This document shows, piece by piece, positions 58,410 to 64,000 of a DNA stretch of 64,000 bases (position 1 is its first letter; every line of letters begins with the position of its first letter). The translations under genes and the position numbers were made by a program. Below the pieces are notes generated by a model. It saw nothing but the letters and a program-made list of their open reading frames with translations, was not told where the DNA came from and made no database searches. The DNA comes from Calliopum simillimum (taxonomy: Eukaryota; Arthropoda; Insecta; Diptera; Lauxaniidae). The stretch covers positions 80,892,004 to 80,956,003 of the forward strand of contig OX638370.1 of the NCBI GenBank assembly GCA_951812925.1, given 5' to 3'.

Positions 58410-59419
58410 CCCGAATTTTCCTGCCGTGAGTACTGGCTTTTCGTTCCCATATGACTTTCATGACGATTTTCTCGTACATTGCCTTGGAAACACCTATCAC
58501 TCTTTTCATGACCGTATTCTTTACATTGCTCGCAAAATGGAGTATTTTTCCGCACCAAACACTCCTCTACAGTGTGACCATATTTATCACAGAAAGAACA
58601 ATTTTCTGCTTGCTTATCAGTTGTAAGAGATTTCCGTCTATTTTTCCATGTATCAGGAGTGGCTTTTCCTTGCCGATTTCTTCTAACTGGGTATTGATTC
58701 ATAAAACGTTGAGGGCTTTGCCTCATATAATCCTCATTAAGCTGAAAGCTTTGAATTGCAGATTCCGAGATTTCCTCCTGCTCGCCTAATATTTCCTGTG
58801 CCGCTAACGCCTCATCCAACAAGTGTTCCAATCGGTCACTCTTGCTGATCAGCGCGACCATTCTTATTTGTAGATCTAATAACCCCCTTTGAAAAGACCT
58901 GACCACGGAGCTATACAGCTCCTTCTGCAAGCTATCATCTTTTACAGTGCCATATTTGGCCTTAAGGCTGTCCATTGCTTCTGCATACAAAGTGTCTAGT
59001 CGCCTCGCGAATGCACGGATACCTTCTCCCGGAAACTGTTTTGTAATTCCAATCTCTTCTCGAATTTTACTTAGGGCCCGCCGCTTTACATACGTATCTT
59101 TTAATATATCGATTAATTCCTGAACTGTATCTAATTTCTGTAGATAAATTAATTCAAACGCGTCCCCATTGAGCCTTAGTCTTATCCATCCTAATAACTC
59201 CGATTCCTCTGAAGGGCCTACTACCCTACGTACATATTCACAGGCTGCTATAAACCTGTACAGATCTGTTTTTGAGAATGGGAAATCTATCCCTGAAAAC
59301 TCCGGAACCATTTCCCTTACCAATGTTGATATATCTATTTCCTCAATGACTTGTCCCTCATGATAACTATTTGCAACCGCCTGCTGCGGCTCATTCATCC
59401 CGTTCTCTGAATCAATCAT
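58403..59419 (-). CDS. Gag polyprotein of the LTR element
   Basis: An intact frame of 338 codons. The N-terminal two thirds are helix-rich and typical of Ty3/gypsy capsids (DLYRFIAACEYVRR, TKQFPGEGIRAFARRLDTLY). The C-terminus has two zinc knuckles: CSFCDKYGHTVEEC (CX2CX4HX4C, about residue 274) and CEQCKEYGHEKSDRC, which has one extra residue before the last Cys. It ends with TAG immediately after a GGGAAAC slippery site. The intact frame agrees with the identical LTRs and suggests that Gag is still under use or selection. Confidence 0.92.
   Translation of the reverse strand: MIDSENGMNEPQQAVANSYHEGQVIEEIDISTLVREMVPEFSGIDFPFSKTDLYRFIAACEYVRRVVGPSEESELLGWIRLRLNGDAFELIYLQKLDTVQELIDILKDTYVKRRALSKIREEIGITKQFPGEGIRAFARRLDTLYAEAMDSLKAKYGTVKDDSLQKELYSSVVRSFQRGLLDLQIRMVALISKSDRLEHLLDEALAAQEILGEQEEISESAIQSFQLNEDYMRQSPQRFMNQYPVRRNRQGKATPDTWKNRRKSLTTDKQAENCSFCDKYGHTVEECLVRKNTPFCEQCKEYGHEKSDRCFQGNVRENRHESHMGTKSQYSRQENSGN
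58406..58412 (-). promoter_or_regulatory. GGGAAAC slippery site for -1 frameshifting
   Basis: In the gag frame the codons are G GGA AAC TAG, a canonical X XXY YYZ heptamer directly before the gag stop. The pol frame is open in -1 from this point. About nine bases downstream a short stem (CCCAG...CTGGG) could help pausing. Confidence 0.8.
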
Positions 59420-61206
59420 TCTTCTACTATAGCTTTAAACTCCGAAATGCTAGTAGTAAATTGCTTCGTCGCTTTGGCTGCAACAACCACATAAAATAGC
59501 AACAATAAAGTGACTTTACTCTAAAAAATGTTTTCCCAACAAATTGAATCTACTAAGAATACTCTTGAAAAAACAAAAACCAATGTCAGCAGTTTACTGT
59601 TTCGTCACCTCGACTACAATAACCGCATCATACAATCCAATCAGTCAATTACAACAAAGTGCAGTGAATCACGGCCTTGATCTGCCGTCCTTAATATTTC
59701 AGAAATTCACCCAAAGAAAAACCCTTTAACAACATTAACAAACATTACAAATTTTATCAAATACAGTTTTTCCCACTGCAAACAAAAATGACCAACACAA
59801 TTAGCAGTAATTTCAATCCCAATAACAAAATAACGCATTGGCTCTGCTACCAACGCAAACCAAAAATATGACAAATAAAAATGACTTAATTTTGTCTTTT
59901 TATTTTCTGTTTTATTGAAATCGAAAACCAATTGTGCTAAAACCAAAAACAAAAATCAAAAATTGCAACTACAATTGCAAAAACAGTCCATATGAACCAC
60001 AACGCAAAGTTCTATTCACATATATTTTTTTCTTTGAATAAGTGAAACCACGACCTGCGCAACAATAAACGAAACGTTTTATTTTGCATATACCAGCTTT
60101 TAGTTGCTGGTATGAAAAGAACTGAATACGAAATTTTTCCCTTCGTAAAGAAAGAAATAAATTTTTAAAAGAAATTTTCCTCAATTATTTCCGCTAATTC
60201 CCGCTTAATCCTACTGATCGAAACGGAACCATGGAATTACTTGAAAATAATTCCCAGGAACCCAAAACTAAACCAGCAGGATTTTCCGATTTCGAGCTCA
60301 AAACTTCAACGAAAGCTTTACAAACACCAGCCCCTTGCAAAGTGGCTTCAAAGTTTGTAAACCGTTCGAACAAAAGAATTGAACTACTTCGGTTGTAAAA
60401 ATTACCAGGATTTCACTCCTCTTAGTTTCCTTAACAAGGTTCCCAAGCCCTTGGTACTCGATTATACCAAAGGTCTCAGCCAACCCAGCACGAAAACCAC
60501 TAAGAGCAAACTCCAGAAATTTTTCACCGATTATTTTTCCACGAAAACGAAACCGATATCGCACAACTGACTTCTTACCACGGGTGGGGGAAGCCAGTCT
60601 ATCGGTGAACAAAAATTAAAATTTTAATTTACTAATTTTTTTTTTAAAAATTCCAATTTATGAAAAATTCTCCTTTTTTTTTTATTGTTTAGTTGCCGTT
60701 TTTCTATTATCTGCAATTTAAATTTCGAAAAAAAAATTTTTTTTTTTTTTTTATTTAATTTTCAAAGCGCGACGTTCGCAGGATCGCCATGTAATAAAAA
60801 AGGATTGGTTACTTCTGAATATTTTGAGCCCTGCCTAGTCTTAACACTTGCTATATGAACAGCTAAGTGAGCTAAAACTTTCAAAAAGTGGTAATTAAAA
60901 ACGGAGTTTTATAACTTTGCTGAGTTTTAATCAAATCATTAGTATTGATATTTTCCCCCACTTTTCACACAAAATGTAACGAAATTTATAATCGCTTAAT
61001 AGAATTAGGCCCTACCTAATCCTGAACAGCTGTGCGATATTGAAACCGCTACTAGCTGGCTTAGCACTTGCAATAAATTAAAGCAAAGTAGACTAAGACT
61101 TTCTAAGGTTTTTTAATTAAAATACTCACCACTTTCCACGAATTATTAGTTCCAACGTTGATCTCACTTTTTCAATTCCGCTTCCCTCGATGTGTAGTCC
61201 TGGCTC
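59420..61206 (-). other. Leader region of the LTR element (primer site to gag)
   Basis: About 1.8 kb without a convincing gene. The stretch 60180-60610 is less AT-rich and open in short frames on both strands, but shows no known domain. Packaging signals may be here; none can be identified by sequence. Confidence 0.5.
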
Positions 61207-61224
61207 GGACTACCGGCTGCGCCA
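61207..61224 (-). promoter_or_regulatory. Primer-binding site
   Basis: Three bases after the 5' LTR the minus strand reads TGGCGCAGCCGGTAGTCC. It starts with TGG, as needed to pair with a tRNA CCA end. The 17.6/297 group of fly gypsy elements uses a TGGCGCAGTCGGTAG-type site assigned to tRNA-Ser; this site is similar, so a tRNA-Ser primer is inferred. Confidence 0.8.
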
Positions 61225-61227
61225 AAA

Positions 61228-61839
61228 TGTTGATGCTATATTTCCCTTGCGATGGGAAATACAGCTGAGCTGTTTATCTGAAACTATAAGAGTACGGCAA
61301 AGGGATAGATGGTCGCCAAATTATACTCACCAAATGCTGTGTTGTCCAAACGCTGAATCCCCCACTTGTCGATGTTGATGTTCACGCGTAAAGTTCCCTT
61401 AAAACGATTTATAAAGAGACACAAACACTCGGTTATAGTTCCGATCACTAACTGATTCTTTATTTTCAAATTACTTACCAGCTAGAGGTTTACAGATGCC
61501 TCTAGCTACATACATGTATGGTTACAACTTACATTATCTGTTTACGTACTATTTCGCAGTATTGCGAAATATATCTTACTTGGCTTTATTGACGTGCCCA
61601 ATAAAGTCACATATCTATGATATAGGGGTCAGATTGCTTCCGCGTTGAACCCGCTGTTCTTTAACTCTTTTGCTTATCGTTCTTTACTAGCAGCTCCTAA
61701 AGGTATGCTAGCTGTTATTTCTCTGGCAGTACTAAAACTATCACGAGTATAGCCTTAGTACTGAGTTGAGTATGAATAACATCAAATCCCTAACGGTAGG
61801 CAATGAATATTTATAACAGCGTGTGATCAACACACAACA
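61228..61839 (-). repeat. 5' LTR
   Basis: On the minus strand it begins TGTTGTGTGTTGATCACACG and ends ATATAGCATCAACA, with the usual TG...CA ends. A TATAAATA near its start and AATAAA motifs further in are candidate promoter and polyadenylation signals, but the U3/R/U5 borders cannot be fixed by reading. Confidence 0.93.
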
Positions 61840-61879
61840 CACTTCATAAAAAGACGCTTCAGCCGCCATCTTAAAATAA

Positions 61880-62560
61880 ATTAAAAGTCACTATTTTCAA
61901 AGATAATATCCTGGCATTAGAAAAAAAAAACTGCATTAAATTGATATATTGTTTCAACAAAGTTTTATGTTTAATGAATTCCATTTGGTCTAATTGGAAT
62001 CCATTTATATTTCAGTGGTTCATGACCAAGTGACCTAGTGGCCATATTTGGTTCTTACTTAGTATGAAAAGTCCTTATTTTCAAGAATAAAATCCTGGCA
62101 TTAAAAAAAAGAAACTACACTAAACTGATATACTGTTTGAAACTCTGCTTTATGTCCTACAGATCCCATTTAGTTTCATCGGAATCCATTCCATATTGGG
62201 TTCTTACTATCAAAAGTCGTTGTTTTCAAGAATGAAGTTCTGGCATTAAGAAAAACAAAATTGGCTAAATTGATACATTGTTTCAAATGTCGTTTTATAT
62301 TGTATGGACTCCTTTTGGTTTGATTTTAATCCATTCATGTTTCAGTGATACATGGCCAGGTGACCAAGTAGCCTTATTGGGTTCTTAGTATGAAAATTCC
62401 GTATTTTCAATAATAAAATCTTGGCATTAAGAAAAAGAAAAAACATTAAACTGATGCATTGTTTCAAAAACTGTTTATTGTTTTACGCATCCCATATAGT
62501 TTAATCGAATCCCATGTTTTTTACTGTAATCCATGACCATGTGATGAAATGGCCATATTG
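61880..62560 (+). repeat. Tandem satellite, period about 185 bp, four units
   Basis: The phrase TTTTCAA(G/A)(A/G)ATAA(A/T)ATCCTGGCATT recurs at about 61891, 62076, 62219 and 62401, with TTGTTTCAAA, CCATTT(G/A)GTTT and CATGACCA(A/G)GTGA following in the same order. Spacing is 185, 143 and 182 bp; the third unit has lost about 40 bp. The LTR element has inserted close to its left border. Confidence 0.8.
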
Positions 62561-63195
62561 TGCACTGCTAAGCTAAATGCCCAAAACAACGCAACTTTTC
62601 ACTTTGAAACAAGAATATCTCACAATTCTGACGTGATATAACAAAACTGGTTACGGAATCGTGTTTAGCATGTCAAAAACCTTCAGAATTCGGAATCAGA
62701 ACATATATTGCTCACAAGAAATGGCGTCGCTTTCGAAAAACGTCAAAATTATACGAAAAGTATATACACATTGGCCCAATGGTAGAATTGCAATGCAATT
62801 TTGACATCGTATATCTCAGACATGGCAATCCTGATTTTAATTATATTTTTAAATACTGATACCTTACATCCTTTGGCAATCTGAATTGAGTGCTGATGTT
62901 ATCATTTTAAATGTTAAAATATTTTTAGTTTTTTTTTTTTTTTCAAAAATGTTCTTCTTGGAGACTTTCGGTCAATGTGAGGGGGCGGTGTGTGCATGGT
63001 GAACCCAAAGTAAACGTGATACATAAATGATTGCCAACACTTTAAAGATCAGATATGTATCAACAAATAATTTTTATAGTTTTTAGTTTCATAGAAATCT
63101 TTATTTTAGTTTAGGGGTGGAAAACTATCCAACTGGGCTAACATGGGTTAAATAAAATTTATATTTTCCAGATTTTAATGTTCGAAAAATTTATA

Positions 63196-63936
63196 CGAGG
63201 GTTGCACTTTATATTTCGGGATTGGGCAACACTAATGTCAATAGCTAAAATCTGGCAACACCATAATAAAGTTTGACATTTCTTAGTATAAACGTACTCA
63301 CAACGTTCTGATGTACAAGTGCCATTTGTTTCGTTTACAGTGAGTTAAGAAAATCAATTTTTCCATTGATAATTTAAATTCTGGGTAAATTATGGAGTTT
63401 CCAACGAGAACAAACCTTTTTTACGGCCAGGTGTTCATGCAATATTGAATGTATGCTGTTCCACTAATGCCTAAGGTTGTCTCAATCTCACGATAGGTCA
63501 CATGACGATCTTGCAATATCGGTTGGCGCACAGCATCAATAGTTTCCGGAACAACAACTGATTTTGGACGACCTTCACGAAATTCGTCTTGGAGTGAACT
63601 ACGAACTCGGTTAAATTCACCATACCATCGATAAACACTGGTCCTTGATGGAGCTTCATCGCCAAAAATTGAATTAAGTTCATCGATGCACTGTTGTTGA
63701 GTTAATCCACGTCGAAAGTTGTAAAAAATAATCGCAAGAAAATTTTCACGATTCAATTCCATTTTTTGGGCGAGATGAATCTTTTAAGTTACTGTAAACA
63801 ACACAAATAGCGCTCGTATGTCAAAATGTTCTGAGTACGTATAACCTCAAAAATGTTAAACTTTACGATAGAGCTGGCAGTTGCCAGATTGCAACACTAG
63901 GGTTGCCCAATCCCGAAATATAAAAGGCAACCTACG
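63196..63936 (-). mobile_element. Internally deleted mariner element
   Basis: Terminal repeats share TTTATATTTCGGGATTGGGC at both ends and the element is flanked by TA (63194-63195, 63937-63938). About 741 bp remain of a usual 1.3 kb. The 5' coding part is preserved (63421-63762) and the catalytic region has been lost. Confidence 0.85.
63421..63762 (-). pseudogene. Mariner transposase N-terminal fragment
   Basis: The frame starts MELNRENFLAIIFYNFRRGL and contains two helix-turn-helix segments (QQCIDELNSIFG..APSRTSVYRWY and VTYREIETTLGISGTA) with the GRPKS linker (EGRPKSVVVPETIDAV) between them, as in mariner DNA-binding domains. After about 105 codons the frame leaves the family at INTWP and stops; the DD34D catalytic domain is missing. 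The N-terminus is well preserved, suggesting a young deletion product. Confidence 0.85.
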
Positions 63937-64000
63937 TATCGTCCTCTTTCAGTTTTAACCACGTAACTGCAATTTTTTTTAAATCTTCGAAAAAATTTGT

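Larger units (their letters stand above)
51503..61839 (-). mobile_element. Complete, non-autonomous Ty3/gypsy-type LTR retrotransposon
   Basis: Two LTRs of 612 bp (51503-52114 and 61228-61839), read base by base, show no difference. The 4-bp target duplication CACT is present at 51499-51502 and 61840-61843. On the minus strand the order is 5' LTR, primer-binding site, 1.8-kb leader, gag, slippery site, protease, a broken integrase zinc finger, 4.7 kb without retroviral genes, polypurine tract and 3' LTR. RT, RNase H and the integrase catalytic core are absent, so it must have been mobilised in trans, recently. The non-retroviral part contains an ArfGAP gene fragment in the opposite orientation. 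Confidence 0.93.

Noticed and set aside
61880..62560. Spaced repeats resembling a CRISPR array
   Set aside because: Repeat units are long, diverged and contiguous in a eukaryotic genome; a satellite fits better.

Overview
The window is AT-rich eukaryotic DNA with spliced genes, few coding exons and very dense transposon debris. Short introns of about 60 bp sit beside multi-kilobase introns. The repeats are DINE-1-like Helentrons, several mariner/Tc1 lineages, hAT, pogo/Tigger, RTE-like and Ty3/gypsy elements. Together with a close match to the Drosophila-type GDAP2 protein, this points to a higher (schizophoran) fly, perhaps a tephritid or a relative. The species is inferred, not proven.

Host genes. 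The best-supported gene is a GDAP2 homologue (macro domain plus C-terminal CRAL-TRIO in the family) on the + strand. Eight phase-consistent coding exons run from 9696 to 27556 and encode 357 residues with the whole macro domain. The CRAL-TRIO exons are not visible, so intron 8 leaves the window and is at least 36 kb long if the assembly is right. A first coding exon of an unrecognised + strand gene lies at 45704-45807. A 41-nt exon-like segment lies at 41215-41255.

Layout. 1-9690: GTT-rich repeat related to a foldback family, a near-perfect palindromic hAT MITE with 8-bp TSD (1838-2170), an AGACTGAT-ended repeat (3486-4540), a mariner relic, a long AAGACC hexamer array, a tRNA-like sequence and an RTE relic. 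9690-27560: the GDAP2 gene, with introns filled by MITEs, foldback elements, a tandem-repeat foldback carrying a nested MITE, and a 3.1-kb Tc1/mariner DD37E-type relic loaded with three other elements. 27560-51500: many TIR elements, including a TTA-flanked foldback, pogo/Tigger-like elements with reiterated subterminal motifs, a Transib-like element and Helentron copies. 51503-61839: a complete LTR retrotransposon on the minus strand with identical 612-bp LTRs and a 4-bp TSD. It keeps gag, a GGGAAAC frameshift site and protease, but lacks RT, RNase H and the integrase core, and carries a decayed ArfGAP gene fragment in antisense. 61844-64000: a 185-bp tandem satellite and an internally deleted mariner.

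The strongest candidates for new biology are the young, pol-less LTR element with a captured host-gene fragment, the families of elements whose terminal motif is repeated inside the element, and a pair of MITEs that share one core but carry different termini. All family calls come from reading motifs; no database search was possible.
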